This document shows positions 11,890 through 23,910 of a stretch of DNA of 64,000 nucleotides, piece by piece. Position 1 is the stretch's first letter. Each line of letters begins with the position of its first letter. The position numbers were made by a program, and so were the translations under genes. Source of the stretch: Fragum whitleyi (lineage: Eukaryota > Mollusca > Bivalvia > Cardiida > Cardiidae); NCBI GenBank assembly GCA_948146395.1, contig OX411544.1, positions 56,075,360 through 56,139,359 on the forward strand, in the 5' to 3' direction. Under the pieces are notes generated by a model. That model was not told the DNA's origin and made no database searches. It saw only the letters and a program-made list of their open reading frames with translations.

Positions 11890-12940
11890 CAAGACTGATT
11901 GTCGCTTGTTAAAAAGTTATGTAAAACCGCGTTACCGTTTATATATGACTCAAGGTGACTAGATGTGTCATTCGTCTCAACTCGGCCGATTCTGTAACCT
12001 ACATTTAAATCGGCGGAGCCGTCGGAGATCACCCGAGTATTGCCGAATGAAAGTTCAAGAGGACACGACCTAAATAAACACATATTTCCGGCTAATTAAT
12101 ACAAGTTGCACCGGCGAAAGCTTGGGTCAAAACATAGTATCTATCTCTACAGTGTTAAGACACAAACTTTGTGATTGCTCTAAACTCTCGACAAGCTTAC
12201 GCCGATCAAAAATTCCCTTGATAAACATTTCAAGATCATTTTGTGTTTTTCAAGGCGAATGTTCATTATCTTCGCTTGATGAAGAATACTAGTATCACGC
12301 CTTTAACGAAATAAACAGTGATTTTGCGGAGAAAAATATTGAAAGATACTAAATTGAATCTAAAGAGGCGCTACTTTATTTCGAATGTATTAAAATCCAA
12401 CAGGATTTTCCTGACATGGTATAACACTGGTGAACGACGTTCGTTCACCAAAAACAAAGTATGTCTAGTTTAACAGGCCCAAGGTTACTAGCCCGATCGG
12501 GATTAATAGGAGGATTCTGAAAGGCATGCCCTATGCATTGCAATTTCAGAGAATTTTTTTTTGTGAAAGAAGTTTTCGTTCACCATTGTTACTACGTAAG
12601 GAAAATATTTTTTTAATATTTCACTCATGATGATATAGGGCCATTTTAAGTGACAGTCCGTAATGCCAAGGGGGCCTTTTTACTAAACGTCTTACGAAAA
12701 AATAACCGTAAGTCAAAATCACAAATCCTACCAGGACGGTTTTCATTCATTGTTAGATTCTGCCTTGTAATAATATATCATTGGAATCGTCTTTAGAAGA
12801 CGATTTGAATGATATCACGGATGCATTGCAGAATTCGATATTTCCAAAGTTACTAATCTAGAGGTTGTACAGCCAGAATTCAAGAAAACCATAAGGTAAA
12901 TTATACTTTGGACTTGCACTTTCAAATTTCTTCGTATAAT
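11890..12940. other. Intergenic, no gene seen
   Basis: Includes a short palindrome TGGAATCGTCTTTAGAAGACGATTTGA near 12781, of the same AATCGTCT-tipped type as the GGTCGC elements, and GGTGAACGACGTTCGTTCACC at about 12430. Confidence 0.5.
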
Positions 12941-13033
12941 CATGACAGGTCCGATAGCAACGGTGCTATGGGCTTTCGCAAAATCAAAAACATAACAAAA
13001 TCATAACAAAACAAAACAACAACAACAAAGAAA

Positions 13034-13034
13034 G

Positions 13035-13079
<45 letters not shown>

Positions 13080-13095
13080 ACACACACACAAAACA
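13034..13095 (+). repeat. Poly(A) run followed by (AC)n
   Basis: About 46 A residues then ACACACACAC. Could be an old retrotransposon tail, but no body is recognised on its left. Confidence 0.85.
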
Positions 13096-13198
13096 CAAAA
13101 CAATGTTGTGAAACACAAAAGAATCTTCTTCTCTGAATTGAATTGTCTGAATTGAATTGTTTTTTGGCATATATATTTTAGTCCTGTGACTAAAATTT

Positions 13199-13330
13199 GG
13201 CTAGGAAAGGATGTAATGGTAGTAGGCTACTGGTGTGAGAAATACCAGGAATCCACTGTTATGTGCTCCAGCACTTGCGATATAACTGAAAGATTGTTGA
13301 AAGCGACGCAAAGCCCCATTCAAATTGGTC
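13199..13330 (+). mobile_element. SINE type B, 5'-truncated
   Basis: Starts at GGCTAGGAAAGGATGTAATG and runs to GATATAACTGAAAGATTGTT and GAAAGCGACGCAAAGCC. Head missing. Confidence 0.78.
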
Positions 13331-13452
13331 TTGTGATGACATATCATTGAAAAATGATTAGCAAAAATCCTTAATAACATGTCCTCATCAGATTTACAAT
13401 GAATGATTGACATAACGATCTGTGTCCAAATGACTTGAAGTACATTAAAAAT

Positions 13453-13760
13453 AAGCGACCATGAACGAGACCGACAAAAAACGGTCGTTAAATGAAATGG
13501 TCGCTAAATGCACGTTTTGTTTACAAATTCAATTGATTGAATATGTATATTATTGCGAAATTCTTAATAATCATATGCTGTTAAAACTCAACAGAATCGT
13601 CTCAAGAGACGATTCTGGTGAGTTTAAACAACATAATTATCATTCATTTACAATAAATCTATACAAATGATATCTACTTTTTGCATATATTTCGATATAA
13701 AGAAGGAGATTTTGAAAACGGTCGCTTAATGAAATTGGTCGCTAAATAGACGTGGTCGCT
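13453..13760. mobile_element. GGTCGCTTAA-ended element with palindromic core
   Basis: Repeated GGTCGC(T)TAAATGAAATGG at both ends, and a core AACAGAATCGTCTCAAGAGACGATTCTG near 13590. About 310 bp, no ORF. Confidence 0.7.
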
Positions 13761-14051
13761 CGAGCAAGAGCTCGAACACCCATGAATTTGGTCCGTAATA
13801 ACTTGCCATTGCCAGTGGAACGATACTGTTCCCCCTGAGCCTCCTCTTTAGACTAGAAAAAACGCTTTTTTGTGTGTATGATCTTTAAATCTATAATTTC
13901 CATGATTTGGTGAACAACAAAAAACTCACGCAATGAAAGATAAATCGATTTAACACTGAAACAAATGGTTATCCTCTATGTCATGCGGAAAGTGTTACCG
14001 GGTTCTGGGCCGCCGATAAAGGTTGATCAATGCGAAATGACCACAAGATAC

Positions 14052-14428
14052 AGTTAACAAAATCGTGGAATTGACAGGGTGATTTCTTTTGGAATAAATT
14101 TGAATGAGGACGTGATTGAGTTTTAATTGAAATTAAAGGGAGGTAATCCAATCATGATAAATTTTGTTCAGGATGAACAAAATTAGCGATATTTAGTAAC
14201 CCCTACAATAAAATCTGCGTATAAGTTCTATAAATAGCTTCTTATTTTTTTAAGAACCCATCAAACGATTTTTTTTCTTTTTATATTTATTTTGAATTTA
14301 ATTGTTTATTTTATCATTTTCAGTCATTTTAGAGCATTTTAGTGAGTGTTTGGAATGAATGAATGGAACGCTGAGTGAGAGATATAGAATGGTTTTGATT
14401 GTGATCGGAATGCCGTTGTTACTAACTG
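14052..14428. mobile_element. CGTGAAATTG MITE, near full length
   Basis: Begins CAGTTAACAAAATCGTGG and ends GTTGTTACTAACTG. The mid-element hairpin AGGGAGGTAATCC...TTTTGTTCAGGATGAACAAAA is present. Confidence 0.75.
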
Positions 14429-14522
14429 TAGCTCCTTGAAAAAAGCTTGTCTTTGTACTCGTAAAATGAATTTAAAATTGGGGATTCGGGGCTCAAACAT
14501 ACCATGGCAGAACAAAGGTGCG

Positions 14523-14745
14523 TTAGGGATCGAGGGCGTAATAACCATTACGCTTATTACGCAAGTACGTAATAGAAATGATTCCCCTTTCGAAAAATAT
14601 CGTTGATTAATGATCATAACATCGGAGCTACAGCTTATTCAAGCTGTAGTTACGATGTTTTGATTATTCACCAACGCTCAAATCACAGAAAGTGGGGCGG
14701 ACGGAGGACATTTATCTTTCGTCACAGTCCACATATCCTATATAT
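14523..14745. mobile_element. MITE fragment with AACATCGTAACTACAGCTT palindrome, reverse
   Basis: TAACATCGGAGCTACAGCTT and AAGCTGTAGTTACGATGTTT form the stem; CTTTCGTCACAGTCCACAT is the complement of the body end at 2940. Confidence 0.65.
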
Positions 14746-14884
14746 TCTATGTTGGTCGCCCTCTAAGTGCGTACAAATTTCAAAATTCTAGTTACGCCTA
14801 TGGGGATAACCTATATATTCCCTCCATCAGCCTATAGAGAGGGGCCTGCGGTATCGCAAAAGGGGGTAACCGGACCCTACTAGA

Positions 14885-15156
14885 CATATGTGACCCATCA
14901 CGAAAAAGGGACATCTCGGAACTCCGTAGAATGATTATTTTAAAAAGAGATTGAATCCAGCATTGGTCAACCAGAGGTCGCATTTCAAAAAATTATTTCA
15001 CTGGAAGGTAGATTGAACATTCTCAATTCAGAAAATAACACATTGCGAAAAGTTTCGACCATAGTCAGTCTGTGCAAACCGCGCGGTCTGACTAGGGTCG
15101 ACACTTTACGTACTACCCAGATGGTCCCTTTTCGCGTCACGGGTCACATATATCCA
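14885..15156. mobile_element. MITE with GTGACCCGTCACG ends
   Basis: ATATGTGACCCATCACGAAA at the left pairs with CGCGTCACGGGTCACATAT at the right, about 270 bp. An inner GTCAGTCTGTGCAAACCGCG/CGGTCTGACTAGGGTCG hairpin lies near the right end. Confidence 0.8.
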
Positions 15157-15159
15157 GTC

Positions 15160-16165
15160 ACAAGAAAAAGGGTTCTGACCCCCCCTTTTTTTTAGAGAAG
15201 AGAGTGTTTGTTGAAATCGTGGAAATATGAAACGCTTCGGGTATTCATACATGGTGAAAAGATTTTTAGTATCACACATCTGTGAATGAAAAGAAAAGTC
15301 TCTTCAATTTTTACATATTCATATCGTAATGCAATTATTGAATGTTTCGTCATTATGTGACATAAATCTGTGACATATATTTGTTAGGACTATACAATGA
15401 AACGGCGTTCTAAAAAGCCTCCTTGCATTTGCCACATTATCACACATGTGTAGTCATGCGATAAAATATCCTTTATATATATATATATACGAATGTCTGT
15501 TCAATTTGGCGTTTCCTGAAGAAGGAATGGATTCGAAATTATGGCCTTGGTGTAAGTAGTAAACAGTCAAACACGAGAACCCCGTTCCAAAAGTCGCATA
15601 TTTGAAGAAATTTTAAAGTTCCAGTTTCAGAAATCTCGAAACTTAATCGAATAAGTGGCAAATATCGATTACTTTTGTGTGTAAGATGTCAAATTATTGA
15701 AGAAAATAACATTATGATTGATTCTTTCCACCGCGAGCTCAAAATTGTTGAATGGCCCCACCCACCAATGTTAATTTTGAAAACAGGGGTATCTTTGAAT
15801 ACCCTTCGAGGTCGTGGCCGACCGGCTTTTCTTAATTTTTTTCCGGGTTGAAATCAAATGAAGTCTCTGAATAATTTATCAAACGCTATATGACTATTAT
15901 CAATTTCAGAAACCTAAGGAAATATTACTTTTTCGATAAAAACTAAGTCGCCGTTTAGAAGTTCGTTTCAGTGAATTGTGCGCAAGCATACAAAATAGCA
16001 GCACACCCATTGGTTTTCATTGGAGAATTGAAGAAGCATTTTTCAAACAATCAGAATGCACGAATCTTGATTGATACAACTTGCAATTGGATCGTTACAA
16101 ATATACCCTTCGTCATTAGTCTTTCGCTAATTGGTTTATAATCGTGGTTGGGCAAGCAGCAAGGG
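15160..16165. other. Intergenic, no gene seen
   Basis: AT-rich with a short (TA)n near 15475. No repeat family or coding signal recognised. Confidence 0.5.
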
Positions 16166-16168
16166 GTC

Positions 16169-16600
16169 AGCCCGATTAGCTCAGTTGGTAAAGCACCGGA
16201 CTTCAAAACCATTGACGTTCGACCGCGTGGTTTCGATCCCCGGGCTGGCACATAACTTACTAATTGTCTTTCAGATGAGACATTGAACCGAGGCCCCGTG
16301 AGACGGTGCTTTACACCGAGCACGTTAAAGAACCATAGCGGATCTCAGCAGTAATTTTGTCATGTATCCTTGCACTATCCTCCGTAACAACTAACCGTCT
16401 TCTGGGGGCGTCCTTCATATGGCCATTTGCTACGGTAGCGACGATAAATAAACGGAAATACACAGCAAGGTGTCTGGACGGATGAAGAGGCAGTACTAGT
16501 ACAAAGGACACCAGGCAGATTCCAGGGTTGGATGACGGGATATGCAAGGGCGTACCTAAGTGTCCTTAAGTATGCCGTTGGTTTATAAAACTGCAAAAGC
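16169..16600 (+). mobile_element. tRNA-derived SINE, type A
   Basis: The head CCCGATTAGCTCAGTTGGTA has an A box and GGTTTCGATCC a B box. The body includes TTGAACCGAGGCCCCGTGAG and AGCACGTTAAAGAACC, a block common in mollusc SINEs. Not a working tRNA gene: an insertion disrupts the anticodon arm and a long body follows. Confidence 0.72.
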
Positions 16601-16977
16601 GTTTTTATCTTCCGAGATTGACCACATATTACTAACGAGGCACAGTACGGATTTTGTTAAATCAATAAGGAGCACATTCAAGATAAATAACACATGATAT
16701 GGATCTGGAGCACCAAGCAAGATGCACATTTTCTTATCATCAGAAGCTGTTTAAAATAAAGAAAAAAGAAAAAAAAAGCATTTTTAAAAAGATTCGACCA
16801 AAATTCTTTTGATGGAAAAACCGTAAAAAATCTATAAATAGCTACAAGGATAGTGCCGGTTTCCGTCGTCACAATGAATCGTCTTGGTTAGCCACCAAAT
16901 CCCTGACTGAGTGTCAATTAAAATTGAGGTTCAAACATTAGGGGGAAAAACAGTCTAAAATTTTCATTTCACTAAGA

Positions 16978-17046
16978 AACTCTATGTTGTGGGTACCCAT
17001 TAAATCGTTTCGATGAGACGTTTCAAACGAGTACCCACAACATAGG
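16978..17046. repeat. Isolated palindrome related to the GGTCGC element cores
   Basis: CTATGTTGTGGGTACCCATT pairs with AGTACCCACAACATAG; the tip is ATCGTTTCGATGAGACGTTT. It lies about 45 bp past the glycosyltransferase stop. A relative with different arm bases is at 50137-50208. Confidence 0.75.
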
Positions 17047-17087
17047 GTAGGCAATATTTAACTTTGAACCTCAAGCTCTGAAATTGT

Positions 17088-20000
17088 CTAGAGGTGTAAG
17101 TTAAACTGTGGTATAAATTCTTTCAGTTTGCTTTCATTTTCATATTTCATCTTTTTGTTACTACTATAGGTACTTGCATGCTTATGGTCAACATATCGAA
17201 CAGAGTCGCTCACGTTTCGATCCAATCCACCGTGAAGTGCGAAATTAACGCATGCATTCCATTCCCATCTCTTTTTCTTAGACATCTTTTTTAACATATT
17301 CATGCAATTCGTATTCGACGTTTCATTATCCTTGCATTTTGTAAAAAGAGCATTTCCGATTAATTTCTTGCAGCCCTTCGTTGCCCCTTTCCTCGATATA
17401 TCACTCAAAATAAACTCAAAAAACTCATGGTCCACAATTTTTATACTAGTTCCATCTTCTTTGCAAATATCATTTTTCACTGGTTCTTTCAATGACTTAC
17501 GAATGTATGAATTAAAAGCATTAGACAGAAATACGGGACCCGCTATACTGCATTCGGAACATCGCTCGGACATTTCCGTAAACTGGAAAGTACCTCGGAC
17601 GTAAGTGTAGTAATTTTTAGTCATTTTTTAGGTAATTAGGCTCCTGGTGGTACTTTGGTTAATACGCTTGAAGAAAAGCAAATTTCTTTAATGCTTTCAG
17701 ATCGTCTATAGAGATCATTTTGGCATTTAATGATTTGAAAGCAAAACGCAGTAAAGCACTGCGTTTTGTTTTCAAATCATTTTATGCCCAATTTTTACCT
17801 AACGTTGATTTTCTTTTCGCAGCGTCATCGTCAGTTGCGTTTGTGACGTCATATAAACCCACGTGCGAAATGACGCGCTTTCATGGCAGCGACCGTATTA
17901 TTCCCGAGGTCTATTCCGTAGAATCGCCGAGGGTTCCCGATTGGCTATACTGAGGACTTCAGGTTTTCCGGTGAAAGACGGTAGTAAGTCCAAGACATGG
18001 CGAAAAAACGAATGTTTTTGTACGCAGAGAAATCCGGCGTTACTTAACATTGACCTCATACCTAAAAGAAACACTGCGCTCTCCATTGGTTCCGGCCCAA
18101 TGAGACAATCATCCATTGTTAATAGGTTATCCAATGGAATTCTTGGATAGGTATCCAGATCGAAATACACTCCGCCAAAATGATACATGATGACGTAACG
18201 AAGAACGTCAGCACGGGACACGTCTTTTTTATACTGATTGTAACTATGAAGTAATTGTGGCTCTAGTCTCCGAATCAGTTCGCGACCATGAGATATGGTC
18301 CAGAAATTAAACTCCCATTTCGGATGAAGGTCTGAAAAACGTTTAAGGTTTGTCACGAACATACTTGGTATTCTAGCATCATTCCAAATAAAATGAAATC
18401 GTTTAGGGATCTTGGTTTGTACATTGTCCTTTTCAAAAATATGTTCGCAGGGTTGTTTTTCATCCATAAATGTAAACTTGAATCTCCGTTTAACGTTAAA
18501 GTCTGTGTCCAGAGTAAATCTCCTAGTATTATCCAGGCAAAAAGGCAGATCGTTTTCTAGCGCATTATTCTTTTGTCCAAGTTCGTCTTCTCTGAGTGTA
18601 GGCAGTGCACAAAGGCAAATACGTGGATATAGGTTCCGTCTGAAATTCAAGTAATATTTTATCTGTTACACAGGCAAACCTGCCTAAACTAAAATGACGA
18701 TGATATTAGCAAGATAACTAATTATAAATGTTACAATTAAAAAGTGAAAATATTTGTATAAATAAGTCAAATAACGTAGTTTATTTCCCGCAGCTTTTTG
18801 TAAGTGTTTATGAAACCACAAACTTGAATGTCCATGCGTAGAATGTAAGTATGTAGGCAATCAAAGAGAAAAAAAGTGAAAATTACTTGAAACAAACAGT
18901 TTCAAGTAATTTCCCCACCTTTCTCAACCTTTTCTGAAGTATCTTGCATTCTCTTTTCAATTTCAACGCAGATAGAATTAACATTGGTGGGTTTTTCGAA
19001 TTTTGGATTAGTCCAACACTGTCCGTATTGTAATATTTTGTTCGACAACTGAAATTACAAAGTGACGTCATTAAGTTTTCCTTTTCATTTATAGGCATCA
19101 GTGTTTGCATAATATATAATAACGAGAGCACCTATCCGCCGTCATAGCGCAGTTGGTAGCGCGTCGGAATATCAATCTAGAAGTCCCGAGTTCGATCCCC
19201 ATCGGCGACTCTTTCCGACTATTTGTCTTTCACCAATGGGTTGATAATCGAAGACCTATGTGAGATAGCAGCTGGGGGCTAGGAAAGATGTGATGGTTGT
19301 ACTGGTAAGAGAAATACTAGTAATCCATTGTTAGGTGTTCCAGTCGTCGCGATATAACTGAAAAAAAATGTTGAAGGCGGCGTTAACCACCATAAAAAAC
19401 AAGAGCACCCACTCGGCTGTTGTGGATATAGAGGGAATAAGGTAAAAAGGGGCATTATTCACACAAATAGCATCTAGATTTATCCCACTGATATTATAAC
19501 TTGCTCGTTTGAAAGTAGATACCTGGGCCAAATTTCAAGGGATGGCCTTTAGTAAAACTGGAAAATATCACAAAATCGAAACAAGTTTTCGCACGATGAC
19601 ATCGAAAACGCGAGAATATATCAATACGTAGGGTTTCGTACAATGACAGACGGGCTCAAAAAGAAAGAGAATGCTCAATTCTTTTTTTTCAAACTTCGTT
19701 TTCGACTTTGATTTCTTATACATTCATATATGTATAATTCATTTAACAACTGATTGTTATAACATTTTTAACTGATTCTTGATTAAATATGTCTAATTTC
19801 GGGTGGACGTGTTAAAAATTCAGATTTTGAATGTGTGAATACTCTTTCAGACATTTGATTGTCTATTTCTAATGTCACTCTAACTTCATTCGCTTGTTCT
19901 GAAATGGAAAAAGTCAGGTTCAATACACTATGATTAGACTGCACATTTGATGTGCAGTCTGATCTTCGTCTATACATCCTGCCAAAGCAGGAATATCTAG

Positions 20001-22186
20001 GGTCCAGCAGAAATGTTAAAATTCTCAGGTGTTTGTGATCCTGGTGATATTTTAGAAGCGTAAATTGTTTTACATAACAATACTTACAGATAATAATCTT
20101 GTATCATCTTTTTTCAACATTAAGTTAAAACGTTATAACCTAGAGGAAAATTATACCAGCGACAAATGCTTTTTTGAAGGCTCGTGAAACAATTAGATAA
20201 AATTGTACTGGGTTCACAAATAGGTATTTTTTACAAGTTCATACGTTTTCCCCATTAGTAGCAATTCTGTATGCAGCTCATTCGAAAAAAAAAAAAAAAA
20301 AAAAAAAACCTTAATAGGTTGATAATTTGACGACCAGATTTAAATGACCAGCGTTTGTAGGAATTTTATAATTGGGATTATTCTTAGATACACACAAAAC
20401 TTCTGAACCTTGTTTATATAAAAAGTAGAAAATGTTTTCAATCTGTAAGTCAAACTGTTCTTCATTGAAAATATGAAATGAAATCAATCAAGATAATTTG
20501 GGAATAGAAATGACGTGCATGTTTCGTTTAATTAAACTTTGCCAGGCATCTGAACTGAAATGCCATAAATTTGAAATTAGGGCATGGCAGAACTCATCTT
20601 CACGAGTCAAGGGGTATCCAATCGATAGCTTCTTCTCGAATACCTAGATAAGTAAAACGTTCGTAACTTGGTTCGACAAGATGGGGGATAACTCTTAATG
20701 TATTTAAATAAGTGAAACATCAAATAGATATCCTCTTTTAATCTTTGGATTTGACATTTCTAACAGTGATTTTCCAGTTCACAGTGATTAAAACAATATT
20801 TATTAGTGTTTTAACGAGTCGAAATTTGGAAAAAGAAACAAATATTGTTAGCGTTTTTTTTTATTTTTATTTTTTTAAAAAGGGCATTCGTCTAATAATC
20901 TTACCCATTTGCCCCCAATCAATGGGCGTATAATCATAAGTACAGTTCACAGCATCGTGAAATTGACAAGATGAATGATTTTGGAATGAAATTGAATGAG
21001 TATGTGGGGCGAGTTCTGAGTGAATTTATTGGGAGGAAATCCAATATTGCTCATTTTGTTCAGGATGAACAAAATTAGCGATATTTATTACATCCCTTTA
21101 ATAAATAAATGTACTTTTCTTTTCGTGTGTCTTCGTGGACCAATGAAACACTTTCAAAATCTCACCAGTCAGTAATATAGTAGAATTATTTGATCTATTT
21201 AGATAAAATGTTGATCGTCTTGAACGATTTAGAAATGTTTACAATTGATTTTGGGGCGTTTTTGTTCGATTTTAGTGAGTGTTTTGCATGAATGAAGGGA
21301 GCGCTGAGCCAGTGATTTTGAATGGCTTTGATTGAGTTGTATGCCAATTTCACGCTGTTTGAACTGTTGTAAACCTTAGTGGGATGGGCAGCTGGTGGCT
21401 TGGATGAAATAATGGGGCTGTATTGGTGTAGAAAAGGAAAGGAAACCACCCGCCACGATGTAACTGCAATAATGTTGAAAATGACGTTAAATCCAATACA
21501 AACAAACAATTCAAAAATGTTTTCATTGAGGAATAAAAACAATTATTCTTTGAATCAGACAGCACGAATCTTGAAATAAGTAAAGATAAATAATTGTTGG
21601 ATGATTGGGGTGGAGATGCAATCGACCTCTGAACAAGGGCATATTATTTAGGGTGCTTTGAGAAATCGAAAAATAAAAGAAACGAGTTTTATTCATCGAC
21701 AAATTCCTTTAATTGAAAAAGAAATGAAATAAATAAATAAAAAAGAAACATACGTAGAAAACTATGAGTTTACTTTTTATGGTATGAGATCCCTCTAACA
21801 GTAATATATGCTATCCTGCGTTCCCTTTTTCTTGAAAGTATATTTTAACTACGAGCATAAAAAAACGAATTAGAAACTGTCTTGGTATGATTAAAGTGCC
21901 GTTATCAACTTCATTGGAAAAAAATCGGCTAAGGATGGCAAATGTTAGACAGTTTGTATTAAAAGCTTTTGAAAACATTGAAGAAATAACTATGGAAAAA
22001 AAGGGATTATTCGTTATAAGTATTTCCTGCAATTATTTTCTTGTTATTTTCTTGAATAAGGGAAATAATGTTTAGCTTTTCTACGTTCGATTGGCATGCA
22101 GCTTTTCATTTTACACTATTACCCTATAAAGATTAAAAGTTCCTTAGTTAAAAATCTAATGATGATGATTATGATGATGATGATGT

Positions 22187-22222
<36 letters not shown>

Positions 22223-22510
22223 TGATGATGATGATGATGATAATTATAAGAAACACATGAATGAGTAAAATAGTTTATGATAAAAAAAATGATAAGAAAA
22301 TGCCTTACACATAAAAAGAATAAAATGAAATTGAACTAATTAAGAATTATTCTCATACCGTATCATCTTAAACTCTTCCAGATTTCCAGATTTATAGATT
22401 TGTTTCTGCTCATAATGCTTTACGATTAACGTGTAAACAAACACTATGAAAACACAGAAACACAAAGACAAAACGCGACATTTTCTATATGAAAATCTGA
22501 TTTGTAACAT
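17088..22510 (-). CDS. Type II membrane glycosyltransferase with DXD sugar-binding domain (Gly_transf_sug type)
   Basis: Three exons give about 448 residues. Exon 1 (22359-22510) encodes a short basic tail and a membrane anchor (roughly residues 13-30, VLSLCFCVFIVFVYTLIV), ending CG|GTATGA in phase 2. Exon 2 (about 17951-18639) completes that codon and carries the catalytic core: IPKRFHFIW (residues 128-136), HPKWEFNFW (156-164), ADVLRYVIMYHFGGVY (194-209) and the DXD motif D211-L-D213, expected to bind a nucleotide sugar through a metal. Exon 3 (17088 to about 17593) carries GPVFLSNAFNSY and the C-terminus. The exon 2/3 join is least sure: the best phase-compatible pair is CTCA|GTATAG with CGAG|GTACTT; a TTTCCAG|TTT acceptor is an alternative. 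The fold is that of Och1/alpha-1,4-galactosyltransferase-like Golgi enzymes; donor and acceptor sugars cannot be told. The intron between exons 1 and 2 (3.7 kb) holds a SINE, a MITE and poly(A). Confidence 0.85.
18950..19080. repeat. Dispersed repeat shared with 40795-40920
   Basis: Both places share TTTCAATTT.AACGCA, GAATT.GGATTAGTC.AA and ACTGAAATTACAAAGTGACG. No ends or coding capacity seen; class unknown. Confidence 0.6.
19138..19400 (+). mobile_element. tRNA-derived SINE, type B (GCGGCGTTAA tail)
   Basis: Head GTCATAGCGCAGTTGGTAGC and GTTCGATCCCCATCGGCGAC, body TTTGTCTTTCACCAATGGG and AGAGAAATACTAGTAATCC, 3' block GATATAACTGAAAAAAAATG then GGCGGCGTTAA. The 3' block resembles the conserved tail of the MetaSINE group (from memory). 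Glycosyltransferase intron 1. Confidence 0.85.
19915..20010 (-). repeat. Hairpin repeat TGCACAT..ATGTGCAGTCTGAT, reverse copy
   Basis: Complement of the element at 1890-1985, including the GGCAGG hairpin side. Confidence 0.65.
20943..21366. mobile_element. CGTGAAATTG MITE
   Basis: CATCGTGAAATTGACAAGATG at the left, CCAATTTCACGCTGTTTGAA at the right, central TTTTGTTCAGGATGAACAAAA hairpin and TATTTATTACATCCC. It lies in the first intron of the minus-strand glycosyltransferase. Confidence 0.8.
22155..22245 (+). repeat. (GAT)n/(AAT)n compound microsatellite
   Basis: GATGATGAT, then (AAT)n, then GATGATGAT again. Just 3' of nothing coding; lies in glycosyltransferase intron 1. Confidence 0.9.
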
Positions 22511-22624
22511 TTTACTGATTATAGTATCCTCTCGGGGCTATAGGCAAGGAGTAAAAGTGATCTTAAAAGCTCACTTGTGAATTATGGTTTGCCTTTCCGC
22601 CAGTTGATATAGATGATAATTGTT

Positions 22625-23015
22625 GTTTCAGTGTAAGATCGTTTTATATTTCTTTCAGTGAACAACAAAAACTAGATTTTCACGAGTTGCGGAGCCACGA
22701 GTGAAAATGCATATTTTTTGTTCACGAAATAAGGTATCCACCAATCTTACTAGAAAAACGAACGATTTTCCTATTCCTTTATTGCACAAATGAGACTAAA
22801 TGTAAAAATTTTAGGGACAGATTTTTCTTAAAGCGCGTTATTTTGCATGATTCCTATGCAACGTCACTTATTTTGTTCCGCTTAGATAACGTCAGAAAGG
22901 GTGAAATAAAGGAAAGCAGGGTATAATTTTTTGATAATTTTACTAGTAAGTCAATGAGTTTATCAAATGATAATCAACCGTTTATTCCCGATAATACACT
23001 GAAAGCATTAACGAT
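22625..23015 (-). mobile_element. Inverted-repeat element, same family as 32865, reverse orientation
   Basis: Starts with the hairpin GTGAACAACAAAAACTAG...CACGAGTGAAAATGC and reads back through GCGCGTTATTTTGCATG and ACGTCACTTATTT to ATCAAATGATAATCAACCG. It lies 115 bp upstream of the glycosyltransferase start. Confidence 0.7.
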
Positions 23016-23124
23016 TTTTCATTTCAACATTTCGACATTCATGTGTTGTAAAGTCGCACTTGCCTTTACAGTGAAATGATTGGCTTTTGTGATCGACCAA
23101 TGTACGGCGTATGTCCGTCTCTAA

Positions 23125-23272
23125 ATGTCTGCCAGTCCCAAAGTTTTGGAAAATCTCCCCCTCCAAAACTATTCGTCAGAATTTAACCAAACTAAACAAG
23201 AATTATCCATAGGTGAAGGGCTTGCAAAACATTTCACTGAATTGGAATCCAAGCAGAATTCTGGTTGTTATG
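23125..23272 (+). CDS. Candidate coding exon of unknown function
   Basis: An ATG opens 49 codons (beginning MSASPKVLENLPLQNY and ending KQNSGCY) before a plausible donor, TTATG|GTGAGA, in phase 1. It is hydrophilic, with no signal peptide or recognisable domain. If spliced to the acceptor at 23815 it would add only nine residues before a stop. It lies between two genes pointing away from each other, the glycosyltransferase (minus) and the METTL24-like gene (plus). It could equally be chance open frame. I do not recognise it. Confidence 0.2.
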
Positions 23273-23814
23273 GTGAGAAAAAAAAACCCTTAAAAAATCT
23301 TCTCCCCGCAATATTTGGCGCGATGCATTGTCCAATGCTTGTCCACCAGAATACTTCAAATTATGCGTTATGCTTTTCATTCTGGTATGGGGGTTATAAA
23401 GACGGTCTCCTTAAAAAATATCTTTTACACTATTCAATTTACTTGAATCTTTGACAGGAGGACTTTAGGGTCAAATGAATTGTTACTCTTGAATATAGCA
23501 AGAATTCATTGAAAGTCACGGGAAAAGGAACATATCAGGGCTTCACTTAAAACGTGTTAGGTTCGTTTGAAAGGGGTTCAACACCACTTGAAACTAGTAC
23601 CAGTCATATTCCGAGGCAATAACTTTTACTCTTATGATAAAGATTAGAAGTTATGCCGTATCTTTTTGAAACTTCAACAAGATAATTGTGTAAATGTAGC
23701 ACATGCATTGTTTGAAATCCTAGAAGATTGGCACTAGTGCTTTGTGAAACACATGGACTTTTCAAACAAGAAGAGCGTCTCATACCTACATTTTCCTCTT
23801 GTCTGTTATTTCAG

Positions 23815-23910
23815 CCGGTGAAGGAAGACATAAGCGAGGTAGGTGAGGAGGGGGGTAAAGCGGCGGTGGTGATAACGATGATGATTACGGGGGTGATGCA
23901 TTCGGAACAC
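23815..23910 (+). pseudogene. Possible decayed glycine-rich exon related to the MGCxGS cluster
   Basis: After a good acceptor (TCTTGTCTGTTATTTCAG) the phase 1 frame reads GEGRHKRGR, stop, GGG, stop, SGGGDNDDDYGGDAFG. A basic stretch followed by glycine runs and an acidic-aromatic GGD segment is the layout of exon 2 in the cluster copies 2 and 3, and the acceptor is in the same phase. The two in-frame stops (23844 and 23859 regions) mean it cannot encode the full tail. It could be a dead paralogue lying 18 kb upstream of the cluster, or chance purine-rich sequence. No MGC-type exon 1 was found between 19 and 23.8 kb. Confidence 0.3.

Noticed and set aside
16169..16250. Functional tRNA gene (also heads at 19138, 26269, 27761, 38168)
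   Set aside because: A and B boxes are present, but the anticodon arms are disrupted and each is followed by a SINE body.
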